Source: Bacteroidaceae bacterium (GTDB lineage Bacteria > Bacteroidota > Bacteroidia > Bacteroidales > Bacteroidaceae). Taken from it: a stretch of 62,422 nucleotides of DNA. A program made the position numbers and the translations under genes. The stretch covers positions 1 through 62,422 of the forward strand of contig JAFXAR010000060.1 of NCBI GenBank assembly GCA_017516885.1. Reading direction: 5' to 3'. This document shows positions 27,304-36,409 of this stretch, one piece after another (position 1 is the stretch's first letter; each line of letters starts with the position of its first letter). The notes under the pieces were generated by a model. That model did no database searches. It was given only the letters and a program-made list of their open reading frames with translations, and was not told the DNA's origin.

Positions 27304-28302
27304 ATGGTAAATTACAAAGAATTAGGTCTTGTAAACACTAAGGAGATGTTTGCAAAGGCAATGAAGGGCGGTTATGCAATTCCTGCATTCAACTTCAACA
27401 ACATGGAGCAGCTCCAGGCTATCATCATGGCTGCTGTTGAGACAAAGTCTCCGGTTATCCTTCAGGTATCAAGCGGTGCCCGCAAGTATGCTAACCAGAC
27501 ACTTCTCCGTTACATGGCCGAGGGTGCAGTAGAGTACGCAAAGGAACTTGGCTGCACAAATCCTGAGATTGTTCTTCACCTTGACCACGGAAACTCTTTC
27601 GAGCTCTGCAAGTCATGTATCGACATGGGCTTCTCTTCAGTTATGATTGACGGTTCACACCTTCCATACGAGGAGAATGTTGCTCTCACAAAGAAGGTTG
27701 TTGAGTACGCTCACCAGTACGGTGTTACTGTTGAGGGAGAGCTCGGTATCCTTGCAGGTGTTGAGGATGACGTAGTTGCTGAGCATCACACTTATACACG
27801 TCCTGAGGAGGTTGTTGACTTCGTTACAAAGACCGGCTGCGACAGCTTGGCTATCTCAATCGGTACTTCTCACGGTGCAAACAAGTTCAAGCCCGAGCAG
27901 TGCACACGCAACGAGAAGGGTGTTCTTGTTCCTCCCCCATTGGCATTTGACGTGCTCGAGGGCTGTATGAAGGAGCTCCCCGGTTTCCCAATCGTTCTCC
28001 ACGGTTCTTCTTCAGTTCCACAGGAGGAGGTTGAGACAATCAACAAGTACGGCGGCGCATTGAAGGATGCTATCGGTATTCCTGAAGAGGAACTCCGCAA
28101 GGCTGCTTCTCTCGCAGTTTGCAAAATCAACATCGACAGCGACAGCCGTCTTGCAATGACTGCTGCTATCCGTGAGGTATTTGCAACAAATCCTGCTGAG
28201 TTTGACCCAAGAAAGTATCTCGGTCCTGCTCGCGAGAACATGAAGAAGCAGTACATTCACAAGATTGTGAACGTGCTTGGTTCTGATAACAAGCTTGCTT
28301 AA
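27304..28302 (+). CDS. fbaA: class II fructose-bisphosphate aldolase
   Basis: A 332-residue zinc-dependent aldolase that interconverts fructose 1,6-bisphosphate and triose phosphates in glycolysis/gluconeogenesis. Family motifs present: FNFNNMEQLQAI, the zinc-ligand segment HLDHG near residue 97, VMIDGSHLPYEEN, GELGILAGVEDD, and a second zinc His in SIGTSHGANKF and VLHGSSSVP. Full length. Codon use is strongly biased to C-ending and optimal codons, fitting high expression. Confidence 0.97.
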   Translation: MVNYKELGLVNTKEMFAKAMKGGYAIPAFNFNNMEQLQAIIMAAVETKSPVILQVSSGARKYANQTLLRYMAEGAVEYAKELGCTNPEIVLHLDHGNSFELCKSCIDMGFSSVMIDGSHLPYEENVALTKKVVEYAHQYGVTVEGELGILAGVEDDVVAEHHTYTRPEEVVDFVTKTGCDSLAISIGTSHGANKFKPEQCTRNEKGVLVPPPLAFDVLEGCMKELPGFPIVLHGSSSVPQEEVETINKYGGALKDAIGIPEEELRKAASLAVCKINIDSDSRLAMTAAIREVFATNPAEFDPRKYLGPARENMKKQYIHKIVNVLGSDNKLA

Positions 28303-28433
28303 TTTGTTTTTTAAAAAGGCATCTGCTGCGTTTTGCCCATTTTTGTAAACAGTCTTCAGGTCACTGAACTACTGTTCTCAAGAGTTTCGCGGGCCTTGCA
28401 TTTGCACTTTTCAAAATAACAAACAGCTAATAG

Positions 28434-28467
28434 ACAAGGACAGACCGCGGTCTGTCCTTGTTTTTTG
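28434..28467 (+). terminator. rho-independent terminator of fba
   Basis: Stem ACAAGGACAGACCGCGGTCTGTCCTTGT followed by a T6 run. Confidence 0.85.
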
Positions 28468-28573
28468 TATATGCTTAAATTAAATGTGAAAGATTTTTGT
28501 GGCTTATGTTGAGCCGAAGAATGCGCTTATTAGAGGTTTACCTCTGTTTGATGATGCTAAAATGCATAACTTT

Positions 28574-28615
28574 AACTATCTTTGCACAGTAGCGCACTAC
28601 TGTGCAAAGATAGTT
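28574..28615. promoter_or_regulatory. 19-bp perfect palindrome abutting queA start
   Basis: Left arm AACTATCTTTGCACAGTAG (28574-28592), loop CGCA, and the exact complementary right arm (28597-28615); the queA ATG begins at 28619. Each arm contains TATCTTTG, a perfect -7 box, one per strand. It could be an attenuator or terminator (T5 follows), a translation-blocking hairpin, or a dyad operator/divergent promoter. Confidence 0.8.
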
Positions 28616-28618
28616 TTT

Positions 28619-29836
28619 ATGATAAAGGAAATTCAGAATATAGCCATTGCGGATTATGATTATCCGCTGCCTGATGAGAGGATTGCTAAGTATCCGCTTG
28701 CTGAGCGTGATACATCTAAGCTGTTGCTTTACAATGGCGGCAGTGTAAGTGAGGATGTTTTTTCCGCTCTTCCGCGGTATATACCGCAGGGGGCGCTAAT
28801 GGTGTTCAATAATACCAAGGTAATTCAGGCGCGCCTTCGCTTCCGCAAGGAGACCGGTGCGCAGATTGAGGTGTTCTGCCTTGAACCGGAGCAGCCATGT
28901 GACTATCAGCAGATATTCCTTGAGACAAAGGAGTGTGTGTGGCAGTGCCTTGTTGGAAACTCCAATCGCTGGAAGGGTGGTGTGCTGTCGCAGAGAATTG
29001 AGGTGGCCGGCAAGGATATTACATTGTCGGTTGAGCGTGTAGGAGATGCTGCGGCAGTGAATCATGTGCGCTTTTCGTGGGACGGCGGGGTGTCGTTTGC
29101 CGAACTTCTTGAGGCTGCTGGAGAACTGCCCATTCCTCCCTATTTGAACAGAAAGACCGAAGAGAGCGATTCGCGTACTTATCAGACTGTCTATTCAAAG
29201 GTCAAGGGTTCTGTTGCCGCTCCCACAGCGGGGCTTCACTTTACTCCGGCTGTGCTTGATGCGCTTACAGCTGCCGGTGTCCAGCGCGAGGAGGTTACCC
29301 TGCATGTAGGCGCGGGAACTTTCAAGCCTGTGAAGAGCGAGCTTATTTCCGGTCACGACATGCATGAGGAGTATATTGAGGTGCGCAAGGAGCTTATAGA
29401 AAAGATTATTGCTACCGGAGGCTGCGCTGTTGCTGTTGGCACAACATCGGTGCGCACTCTTGAGAGCCTCTATTTCCTTGGCGAGCAGGTGGCCGAGAAT
29501 CCAGGTTTGCATCCCGATGAACTACATGTGGGGCAGTGGACGCCGTATAACCGCGAGCATTTGCTGAGCACGGTTGAGGCGCTTGGCGCACTTTCGGCAT
29601 GGATGGAGCGCAATGGACTTGACAGAGTGCATGCCCATACGCAGATAATGATTGCTCCTGGCTATAAGTTCCGCATAGTGAATGCCATTGTTACAAATTT
29701 CCATCAGCCCAAAAGCACACTGCTGCTGCTTGTGTCGGCCTTTGTAAATGGCAACTGGCGCAGTATATATGACTATGCGCTTGGGCACGATTTCCGTTTT
29801 TTGAGTTACGGCGACAGTTCGCTGCTTATTCCGTGA
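28619..29836 (+). CDS. queA: S-adenosylmethionine:tRNA ribosyltransferase-isomerase
   Basis: A 405-residue QueA starting at the ATG at 28619 (MIKEIQNIAIADYDYPLP); the longer frame from 28499 would include the palindrome. QueA adds the epoxycyclopentane unit from SAM to preQ1-modified tRNA, the step before queuosine. Motifs match the family: YPLAERDTSKLL, VFNNTKVIQARLRF, GSVAAPTAGLHFT, LHVGAGTFKPV, VGTTSVRTLESL, and NFHQPKSTLLLLVSAF. Bacteroidota QueA often carries extra length relative to E. coli (356 aa), as here. It complements the yhhQ transporter in the same window. Confidence 0.96.
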   Translation: MIKEIQNIAIADYDYPLPDERIAKYPLAERDTSKLLLYNGGSVSEDVFSALPRYIPQGALMVFNNTKVIQARLRFRKETGAQIEVFCLEPEQPCDYQQIFLETKECVWQCLVGNSNRWKGGVLSQRIEVAGKDITLSVERVGDAAAVNHVRFSWDGGVSFAELLEAAGELPIPPYLNRKTEESDSRTYQTVYSKVKGSVAAPTAGLHFTPAVLDALTAAGVQREEVTLHVGAGTFKPVKSELISGHDMHEEYIEVRKELIEKIIATGGCAVAVGTTSVRTLESLYFLGEQVAENPGLHPDELHVGQWTPYNREHLLSTVEALGALSAWMERNGLDRVHAHTQIMIAPGYKFRIVNAIVTNFHQPKSTLLLLVSAFVNGNWRSIYDYALGHDFRFLSYGDSSLLIP

Positions 29837-29840
29837 AAAT

Positions 29841-30875
29841 ATGATTACAGTTGTTGACAATATAACCTATCTGCTTGACAGTGCAAAAAAAAGCGCCACT
29901 GTCACTAAGAGCATTTTGCCCTATTCGGGCGATATCATAATACCGGCGGCAGTCAGTGCCGGTGGTGCAGAATATGCCGTCGTGGATATTCTTGACGAGG
30001 CTTTCAAGGATTGTACAGCGTTGCGTTCGGTGGTGCTTGGCGATAATATTGATTCCATTGGAATCAGTGCTTTTGAGGGGTGCGGCATGCTGTCATCCGT
30101 TAAATTCAATGACGCACTGCATGCAGTGGGAGTGCAGGCGTTCAAAGGGTGTACTTCACTTGTAGAGGTGGTTTTTCCGCCCAAGGTGCTGGTGATAGGC
30201 CGCTCTGCCTTTGCTGGTTGCACGGCACTTGAAAAGGCTTGTCTGCCCGATAATTTAATAAACATAGAGCCCTCTCTTTTTGACGGATGCAGTTCTCTTG
30301 AGAGAATTTCAATAGGCGCTCTTGTTGATACTATAGGCGAATATGCTTTCTGTGGCTGTTCGTCGCTTAAGGAGGCTGTTTTGCCCGATGGCTTGCTCTC
30401 CATAGAAGGATGGGCTTTCCGTGACTGCGCGTCGCTCGCTTCGGTTTCACTTCCCGGGAGTGTGGCCTCAGTGAAAAAGGGCGCGTTCTGGGGGTGTTCA
30501 TCGCTTGAGGAGTTTGAACTTCCCGGGGGAGTGAATATGCTTGACCAGGGTGTTCTCGCAAATTGCGCCTCGCTGAAAAAGGTTACACTGCACAATGGGG
30601 TGCTGAGTATTGGCTATGGCGCTTTCTATAACTGTTCCGCTATTGAAAGCATTGTCTTGCCGGCGGCAGTGGTTAACGTGGGCGACCAGGCCTTCCGCAG
30701 CTGCAGGGCGCTCAGGGAACTGCGTGTGCTTTGCGAGGCTGCTCCCATGTGCAGCGGTGATATTGCCGATGCCGATGTGTATGCGCGCACCCTTTTGCTT
30801 GTTCCCGCCGGCAAAGTGGGCGAATATGGCTTTGCACGGGGGTGGGACAGATTCGGGAATGTTGAGGAGATTTAG
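29841..30875 (+). CDS. BspA-type leucine-rich repeat protein (LRR_5)
   Basis: A 344-residue protein made almost wholly of about ten 23-residue BspA-type LRRs (pattern I..AF.GC..L..V.LP..., for example IGISAFEGCGMLSSVKF). There is no signal peptide, so it may be cytoplasmic, unlike most BspA surface proteins. It starts 4 bp after queA and ends 51 bp before the receptor-kinase gene, so co-transcription with either is possible. LRR_5 proteins mediate protein-protein binding; its partner is unknown. Confidence 0.9.
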   Translation: MITVVDNITYLLDSAKKSATVTKSILPYSGDIIIPAAVSAGGAEYAVVDILDEAFKDCTALRSVVLGDNIDSIGISAFEGCGMLSSVKFNDALHAVGVQAFKGCTSLVEVVFPPKVLVIGRSAFAGCTALEKACLPDNLINIEPSLFDGCSSLERISIGALVDTIGEYAFCGCSSLKEAVLPDGLLSIEGWAFRDCASLASVSLPGSVASVKKGAFWGCSSLEEFELPGGVNMLDQGVLANCASLKKVTLHNGVLSIGYGAFYNCSAIESIVLPAAVVNVGDQAFRSCRALRELRVLCEAAPMCSGDIADADVYARTLLLVPAGKVGEYGFARGWDRFGNVEEI

Positions 30876-30926
30876 GCAGTTTGTGAAACTTTTATTATTT
30901 TAGCGCAAGACAAAACAGAGCAAACT

Positions 30927-33320
30927 ATGCAACTTATAAAGGGAACAGAACTAAAAAGGGGCGATTACCGCATAATAGACGTTCTTGGACAGGGCGGTTT
31001 CGGCATAACGTATCTTGCCCAGCAGATTGGCCTCGGCCGCAAGGTGGCAATCAAGGAGTTCTTCATGAAAGACCTCTGCAACCGTGGCGATGACGGTTCG
31101 CAGGTGTCGGCAGGTTCAACTGGCAGCAAGGACTTGGTGGAGCGCTTCAAGCAGAAGTTTCTTAAAGAGGCCCGCCTGATAGCTTCATTCAATAATGCCC
31201 ACATTATACGCATCCACGATGTCTTTGAGGAGAACGGCACGGCCTACTATGTAATGGAGTACCTTGAGGGCGAGAGCCTTAAGGAGGTTGTTGACAATAA
31301 CGGCGCGCTGCCCGAAACCGTTGCTGTAAAATACATACTTCAGGTTGCCGATGCCCTTTCAGCAGTTCATGCCAATAATCTGCTGCACCTTGATGTCAAG
31401 CCCGCCAACATAATGCTCGACGAAAACTGCAATGCGGTGCTCATTGACTTTGGCGTCTCAAAGCACTACGACGAGAAGGGTGCTCAGACCAGCAGCGCCG
31501 GAGTAGGCCTCAGCGAAGGCTATGCGCCGCTTGAACAGTATGAGGCCGGTTCGCTAAAGGAGTTCACTCCCGCTACCGATATATATGCCCTTGGCGCAAC
31601 CCTTTTTATGTTGCTTACCGGTACACGTCCTCCCAAAGCCAGTGTTGTGAACGACGATGGCCTTCCCCCTATGCCCACAGCAATATCAGCGCCTGTTCGC
31701 AAGGCCGTTGAGAAAGCCATGCAGCCGCGCCGCAAGGACCGTCCGCAGAATATCGATGAATTTGTGAAATTGCTTAAGCTCCCAAACCCCAAGCCAAATA
31801 ACAACAAATGGCAGTGGATTGCTATTCTGCTGCTGATTATAATATGCGGAGCATTAGGCGGCTTTATGTTCATTGGCAGCGGAGGTAATGATGAATTAGC
31901 CGATACATCTGTCAAGCGCACTGAACAGACAACTGTAAAAACCGATACCGCCAATAAGGAAAATGATAAATTGGTAAAAAAGGAGAACGAAGAAGATAAG
32001 GTAAATACCGCCTTTGCGACCGGCAACATCATCAACGGCCACGAATATGTAGACTTGGGTTTGCCCAGCGGACTCAAGTGGGCCACCTGCAATGTAGGCG
32101 CAAGCAAACCCGAAGAGTCTGGCAACCACTACGCCTGGGGCGAAACCTCTACCAAGAGCAGCTACATAAAAGAGAACAGCGTAACCTGGGGCAAAAACTT
32201 CAGCGACATAAGCGGCAACCCCACTTACGACGTTGCCCGCAAGCAGTGGGGCAGAACCTGGCGCCTGCCCACCATAGCCGAATTTGAGGAACTGCTCAAC
32301 AACTGCACCTGGACCTGGACAGAGCAGAACGGTATAAACGGCTGCAAGGTAACCAGCAAGAAGAACGGCAACAGCATCTTCCTCCCTGCTGCCGGTTGGC
32401 GTGATGAGTCGCTTAACTACCAGGGGACTGGCGGTTACTACTGGAGTTCTACGCCTCATGAGAGTCTTTCCCTCGGCGCGTACAGCCTGTACTTCCGCAG
32501 TGGTCGCCATCGCACGAATTGGAACAACCGTGACTACGGCCAAAGCGTGCGCCCGGTCTCAGGTGGCATAGAAAACAAAACAGAGAAAACGTCTAATGCA
32601 AAACCGGCAAGCAACAAACTCTCAACCCGCACCTTCAAAGTAAAGGACGTGGAATTTACCATGGTAGCCGTAGAGGGCGGCACATTCAGCATGGGCTTAA
32701 ATGTTGGCCGTGATGACGAAAAACCGATACACCAAGTAACCCTTGACAGCTACTTTATTGGCGAAACCGAAGTAACCCAGGCACTATGGCAGGCAGTAAT
32801 GGGCAGCAACCCCTCTTATTTCAAAGGAACAAGCAATCCAGTGGAACAAGTAAACTACAACGACTGCATAGATTTCATCAACCAACTCAACACCCTGCTT
32901 GAAGACCAGCTCCCCCATGGCCGCAAGTTCCGCCTCCCCACAGAGGCTGAATGGGAATATGCAGCCCGCGGAGGCAACAAGTCAAAAGGCTACAAATACA
33001 GCGGCAGCAACAGCATAAGCACCGTTGCATGGTACGGTGACTACGGCGGCACGACACATCCTGTAAAACAGAAGGCAGGCAACGAACTCGGCCTTTACGA
33101 CATGAGCGGAAACGTATACGAATTGTGCAGTGACTGGTACGGAAGCAACTACTACTCATCCTCCCCGCAGAATAACCCCAAAGGACCCGGCAGCGGCTCT
33201 AAACGCGTGTTCCGCGGGGGCTGTTGGAACCACAATGAGTGGGTCTGTCGTTCGGCGCGTCGCAGCTGCGGCGGCCCTGGCAGCCGCGGCAGCACCTGCG
33301 GTCTGCGCCTCGCCTTCTAA
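30927..33320 (+). CDS. Ser/Thr kinase - TM - FISUMP - SUMF1 receptor with two variable regions
   Basis: A 797-residue modular protein. Residues 13-285 are a Hanks-type kinase (glycine loop GQGGFG 21-26, K43, HLDVKPAN at 154-161 with D156, DFG at 174-176; non-RD). About 295-316 is a transmembrane helix (IAILLLIIICGALGGFMFI). 320-365 is a charged linker. 366-545 is a FISUMP domain, and 575-797 a SUMF1/FGE-like domain ending GLRLAF. Predicted topology is kinase inside and FISUMP/SUMF1 outside. Residues 493-539 and 759-790 are windows that differ from the left-edge paralogue almost only at codon positions 1 and 2, as in DGR targets with C-type-lectin folds. All kinase active-site motifs are present, so a ligand-responsive receptor kinase is a fair inference. 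It follows the LRR gene by 51 bp. Confidence 0.92.
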   Translation: MQLIKGTELKRGDYRIIDVLGQGGFGITYLAQQIGLGRKVAIKEFFMKDLCNRGDDGSQVSAGSTGSKDLVERFKQKFLKEARLIASFNNAHIIRIHDVFEENGTAYYVMEYLEGESLKEVVDNNGALPETVAVKYILQVADALSAVHANNLLHLDVKPANIMLDENCNAVLIDFGVSKHYDEKGAQTSSAGVGLSEGYAPLEQYEAGSLKEFTPATDIYALGATLFMLLTGTRPPKASVVNDDGLPPMPTAISAPVRKAVEKAMQPRRKDRPQNIDEFVKLLKLPNPKPNNNKWQWIAILLLIIICGALGGFMFIGSGGNDELADTSVKRTEQTTVKTDTANKENDKLVKKENEEDKVNTAFATGNIINGHEYVDLGLPSGLKWATCNVGASKPEESGNHYAWGETSTKSSYIKENSVTWGKNFSDISGNPTYDVARKQWGRTWRLPTIAEFEELLNNCTWTWTEQNGINGCKVTSKKNGNSIFLPAAGWRDESLNYQGTGGYYWSSTPHESLSLGAYSLYFRSGRHRTNWNNRDYGQSVRPVSGGIENKTEKTSNAKPASNKLSTRTFKVKDVEFTMVAVEGGTFSMGLNVGRDDEKPIHQVTLDSYFIGETEVTQALWQAVMGSNPSYFKGTSNPVEQVNYNDCIDFINQLNTLLEDQLPHGRKFRLPTEAEWEYAARGGNKSKGYKYSGSNSISTVAWYGDYGGTTHPVKQKAGNELGLYDMSGNVYELCSDWYGSNYYSSSPQNNPKGPGSGSKRVFRGGCWNHNEWVCRSARRSCGGPGSRGSTCGLRLAF
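32403..32543 (+). other. candidate DGR variable region VR1, copy 2 (FISUMP domain)
   Basis: Partner of 367-510. Codons at the variable sites read TAC, GGC, TAC, CTT, CTC, GGC, AGC, TAC, CGC, CGC, CGC, AAC, AAC, GAC, TAC and CAA, nearly all NNY. Two adjacent AAC codons may be unmutated template codons. The invariant GC-rich flank encoding SVRPVSGG follows. Confidence 0.7.
33201..33296 (+). other. candidate DGR variable region VR2, copy 2 (C-terminus)
   Basis: Partner of 1171-1263, one codon longer. Variable codons include AAC, CAC and AAT in a row opposite GGC, GCC and CTT in the other copy, with identical third bases. Invariant DNA encoding CGLRLAF plus the stop and 104 bp of shared non-coding DNA follow. 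Confidence 0.7.
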
Positions 33321-33351
33321 GTTTACAAAAAACACTTCAATTGCAAGCACT

Positions 33352-33424
33352 CGTTTTCTTTGCAACGGAAGCTTACAGGCCGTGTGGAGCCGGCCGGTAT
33401 AGCGCCACCGAAGCAAAGAAAACG
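33352..33424. repeat. inverted repeat (12-bp arms) downstream of variable gene, copy 2
   Basis: Same arms as 1319-1391 (33352-33363 and 33413-33424), same spacing. Only two substitutions separate 33321-33424 from 1288-1391. Confidence 0.75.
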
Positions 33425-33430
33425 CCTAAA

Positions 33431-33936
33431 GTTTGAGATCCCTCGCTTCGCTGTGGAATGCACAGCGCGCGGAAAAAACATTCCAAGTGCTCCTCATGAT
33501 AAGAGGAGCTGGCTTGCAACATAGTTGCAAGACTGAGGAGTAGATGATTGTATGCATGTGATGACTGCCCAAACTCCTCCGTCTTCAAAACTTCGTTTTG
33601 AATCCACCTCCTCTATGGGATAGAGGAGAACTGAGATTTTATGTTCAAGTGACACGTTTTGCTGTTGTTATTCATAGTCTTTGTCATTCCGAACCAAAGG
33701 GAGGTATCTCTTATTTCGCTGTCTGAGATCCCTCCTGTCGTCGTGATGAACATTTTGCGCGGAAAAACATTCCAAGTGCTCCTCATGCGAAGAGGAGCTG
33801 GCTTGCAACATAGTTGCAAGACTGAGGAGTAGATGATTGTATGCATGTGTTTAATGCCCCAACTCCTCCGTCTTCAAAACTTCGTTTTGAATCCACCTCC
33901 TCTATGGGATAAGAGGAGGACTGAGATTTGATGTTT
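33431..33936. repeat. two more copies of the multi-hairpin repeat (C 33471-33648, D 33762-33936)
   Basis: Same four consecutive hairpins as copies A and B near the left edge, with the same lead-in block (TTTGAGATCCCTCGCTTCG in C). Loops differ between copies while stems are mostly kept. The A-spacer-B and C-spacer-D order, including ATTCATAGTCTTTGTCATTC between them, is conserved, so the whole tail was duplicated with the gene. No credible coding frame exists; the remaining bases to 34040 hold nothing I recognise except a TATCTTCG -7-like box near 34012. Confidence 0.8.
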
Positions 33937-34040
33937 TCACAACCACAATCCACAACCCACGCGTAAACTTTAACTCTGATGTTCTGCATTTGCTCCTTTC
34001 GTTTTTTATCACTATCTTCGCATGTTAAAGATTTTTCAAA

Positions 34041-35132
34041 ATGAAGATAGGCGATAAGGTACGTTTTATATATGAGAAAGGCGGGGGAGTGGTGACTGGC
34101 TTTCGCGGCAAGGATATTGTTCTTGTTGAGGATGCCGATGGCTTTGAAATCCCCATGCAGGTGCGTGAGTGTGTGGCCGTTAATACAAATGAATATAATT
34201 TTGAGAAAAAGACGGTTGCGCCAAAGGAGAATGACAAGGCTGTCAAGCGGAATGCGCCAATTCCGGCAAAACCGGCTGGCGATGATGACGACGTGCCTTT
34301 TGAGCCTGTTGTTACATACCGCCCGATGGAGCGTCCCGAAGGCGAGCGCCTGAACGTGCATTTGGCCTTTTTGCCGTTAGATGAAAAATCGCTCAGCAAT
34401 TCACGCTTTGAGGCCTATTTGATAAATGACAGCAACTATGTGCTTTCGTTTACCTATCTGTCGGCATCGGGCCGAAGCTGGTCGGTTCGTGCAAACGGAA
34501 TTCTTGAACCCAATTCAAAGATGTTTCTTGAGGAGTTCGGGCGCGAGGAGCTTAACGACATTGAGCATGTGTGCGTGCAGCTTCTTCCCTTTAAGGAGAA
34601 GAAACCTTTTGCACTTAAGCCGGCAATGAACATTGAACGCCGCATTGACACGGTGAAGTTCTACAAGCTGCATCTGTTCCGCGAGAACCCTTTCTTTGAC
34701 GAAGGTGCGCTGCTGTATGACCTTGTTGTCGATGACAAGCCTGTAAAGGAGATTTTTACCGATGCCGAGGAGGTTCAGAAGATAATACTTGAAAAGAAAA
34801 AGGGCGATGCCCAGCCAAGGCCGCAGCAGCAGAAAATTACAAAAGGCAGCGATATTCTTGAGGTTGACCTGCATATTAACGAACTGCTTGAGACAACTGC
34901 AGGGATGAACAGTTTTGACATGCTCAACTATCAGCTCGACGTGGTAAGGAAAACAATGGACGAGAACCTGAAGTACAAAGGGAAGAAGATTGTCTTTATA
35001 CACGGTAAGGGCGAGGGTGTGCTCAGGAATGCAATCTCCCAGGAGATACGGCGCAAGTATCCGCGCTGCCTCTCTCAGGACGCATCGTTCCAGAAGTATG
35101 GCTTTGGCGCAACAATGGTAATAATAAAATAA
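34041..35132 (+). CDS. DUF2027 / Smr-domain protein
   Basis: A 363-residue cytoplasmic protein. Residues 1-60 are a small N-terminal beta-barrel-like segment ([19 protein letters not shown]), the middle a DUF2027 region, and the C-terminus (about 275-363) an Smr domain with DLHINELLE and [14 protein letters not shown]. Smr domains are found in MutS2 and act as nicking or RNA-cleaving endonucleases, including on stalled ribosomes' mRNA; the substrate here is unknown. It sits 7 bp upstream of pepT, suggesting an operon. Confidence 0.9.
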   Translation: MKIGDKVRFIYEKGGGVVTGFRGKDIVLVEDADGFEIPMQVRECVAVNTNEYNFEKKTVAPKENDKAVKRNAPIPAKPAGDDDDVPFEPVVTYRPMERPEGERLNVHLAFLPLDEKSLSNSRFEAYLINDSNYVLSFTYLSASGRSWSVRANGILEPNSKMFLEEFGREELNDIEHVCVQLLPFKEKKPFALKPAMNIERRIDTVKFYKLHLFRENPFFDEGALLYDLVVDDKPVKEIFTDAEEVQKIILEKKKGDAQPRPQQQKITKGSDILEVDLHINELLETTAGMNSFDMLNYQLDVVRKTMDENLKYKGKKIVFIHGKGEGVLRNAISQEIRRKYPRCLSQDASFQKYGFGATMVIIK

Positions 35133-35139
35133 ATTAAAT

Positions 35140-36384
35140 ATGAGTGAATTTAAAGACAGTATGATGCAGCGCTTCTTGAAGTATGTGACATTTGACACCG
35201 AGTCGAACGACGCTGCCACAGTAGTCCCTACAACTGAGGGGCAGTTTGTTTTTGCACGCTTCCTTGAACAGGAACTCAAGGCAATGGGCTTGAGCGATAT
35301 TGTTCTTGATGAAAAGGGCTACCTCTATGCAACGCTTCCTGCAAACACTGAAAAGGAACTGCCTGTAATTGGCTTTATTGCGCATCTTGACACAAGCCCC
35401 GACATGAGCGGCCGTGACGTTAAGCCGCGCGTTGTGAACTACAAGGGAGGGGATATTGTGCTCTGTTCAAAGGACAGCATTGTGCTTAGCCCTTCCGATT
35501 TCCCTGAACTGGCCGATTACATTGGTCATGAGCTTGTGGTTACCGATGGACATACATTGCTTGGCGCTGACGACAAGGCGGGTGTTGCCGAGATTGTGAC
35601 TGCTATTGAATATCTGCAGGCGCATCCCGAAATTGAGCACGGCAAGATACGCATAGCGTTTAATCCCGACGAGGAGATTGGCCGCGGTGCGCACAATTTC
35701 AACGTGCCTCACTTTGGCTGCGACTGGGCGTATACAGTTGACGGCGGTGCTGAGGGAGAGCTTGAATTCGAGAACTTCAATGCCGGCAGCGCGCTGTTCT
35801 CTATTCAGGGACGCAATGTTCATCCCGGTTATGCAAAGGACAGAATGCTGAACGCCCTGCGTGTGGCAACAGCCATTGTTGCTGCAATCCCGGCAGCTGA
35901 ATCGCCTGAATGCACTGAAGGGTATCAGGGATTCTACCATTTAATGGGTATCAACGGCGGCGTTGACCATGCCGAGGTTTCATATATCATACGCGATCAC
36001 AACAGTGAAATATTTGCCAAGCGAATGGAATTTATGCGCACTGTGGAAAAGGCAATGTGCGAGAAATACGGCAACGGTGTTGTTTCGCTTGAACTCAAGG
36101 AGCAGTACCGCAATATGCGCGAGCAGGTAGAGCCTAAGATGCATATTATTGAGCTTGCCAAAAAGGCGATGATTGATGCGGACGTTGTTCCTCATGTGAA
36201 GCCTATCCGTGGCGGAACTGATGGCGCGCAGCTGTCGTTCATGGGGCTTCCCTGTCCGAATATGTTTGCCGGCGGCATAAATTTCCACAGCCGCTATGAA
36301 TTTGTTTCGCTTCAGGTTATGCAGAAGGCTGTGATGACCATAGTGAACATTGCAGCGGGAGTAAAGGAACTCTATTTGAAGTAA
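35140..36384 (+). CDS. pepT: peptidase T (tripeptide aminopeptidase)
   Basis: A 414-residue M20-family di-zinc peptidase that removes the N-terminal residue of tripeptides. Metal and catalytic segments are visible: [11 protein letters not shown] (His ligand, catalytic Asp), [20 protein letters not shown] (catalytic Glu-Glu), VDGG and a late [20 protein letters not shown] (His ligand). Full length. Confidence 0.96.
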   Translation: MSEFKDSMMQRFLKYVTFDTESNDAATVVPTTEGQFVFARFLEQELKAMGLSDIVLDEKGYLYATLPANTEKELPVIGFIAHLDTSPDMSGRDVKPRVVNYKGGDIVLCSKDSIVLSPSDFPELADYIGHELVVTDGHTLLGADDKAGVAEIVTAIEYLQAHPEIEHGKIRIAFNPDEEIGRGAHNFNVPHFGCDWAYTVDGGAEGELEFENFNAGSALFSIQGRNVHPGYAKDRMLNALRVATAIVAAIPAAESPECTEGYQGFYHLMGINGGVDHAEVSYIIRDHNSEIFAKRMEFMRTVEKAMCEKYGNGVVSLELKEQYRNMREQVEPKMHIIELAKKAMIDADVVPHVKPIRGGTDGAQLSFMGLPCPNMFAGGINFHSRYEFVSLQVMQKAVMTIVNIAAGVKELYLK

Positions 36385-36409
36385 GAGGCATCTTTAAACA
36401 GCATCTGAA

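Larger units (their letters stand above)
28303..28618. other. gap between fba and queA: terminator plus palindrome
   Basis: No coding frame is supported. It contains the fba terminator (28434-28467) and the 19-bp-stem palindrome that abuts queA (28574-28615). A frame reading into queA from 28499 crosses the palindrome and is not used. Confidence 0.7.

Noticed and set aside
28499-28618. N-terminal extension of queA
   Set aside because: It would translate through the 19-bp palindrome and adds 40 residues absent from QueA proteins.
1-33320. A complete diversity-generating retroelement
   Set aside because: Only candidate target genes are visible; neither a reverse transcriptase nor a template repeat is in the window.
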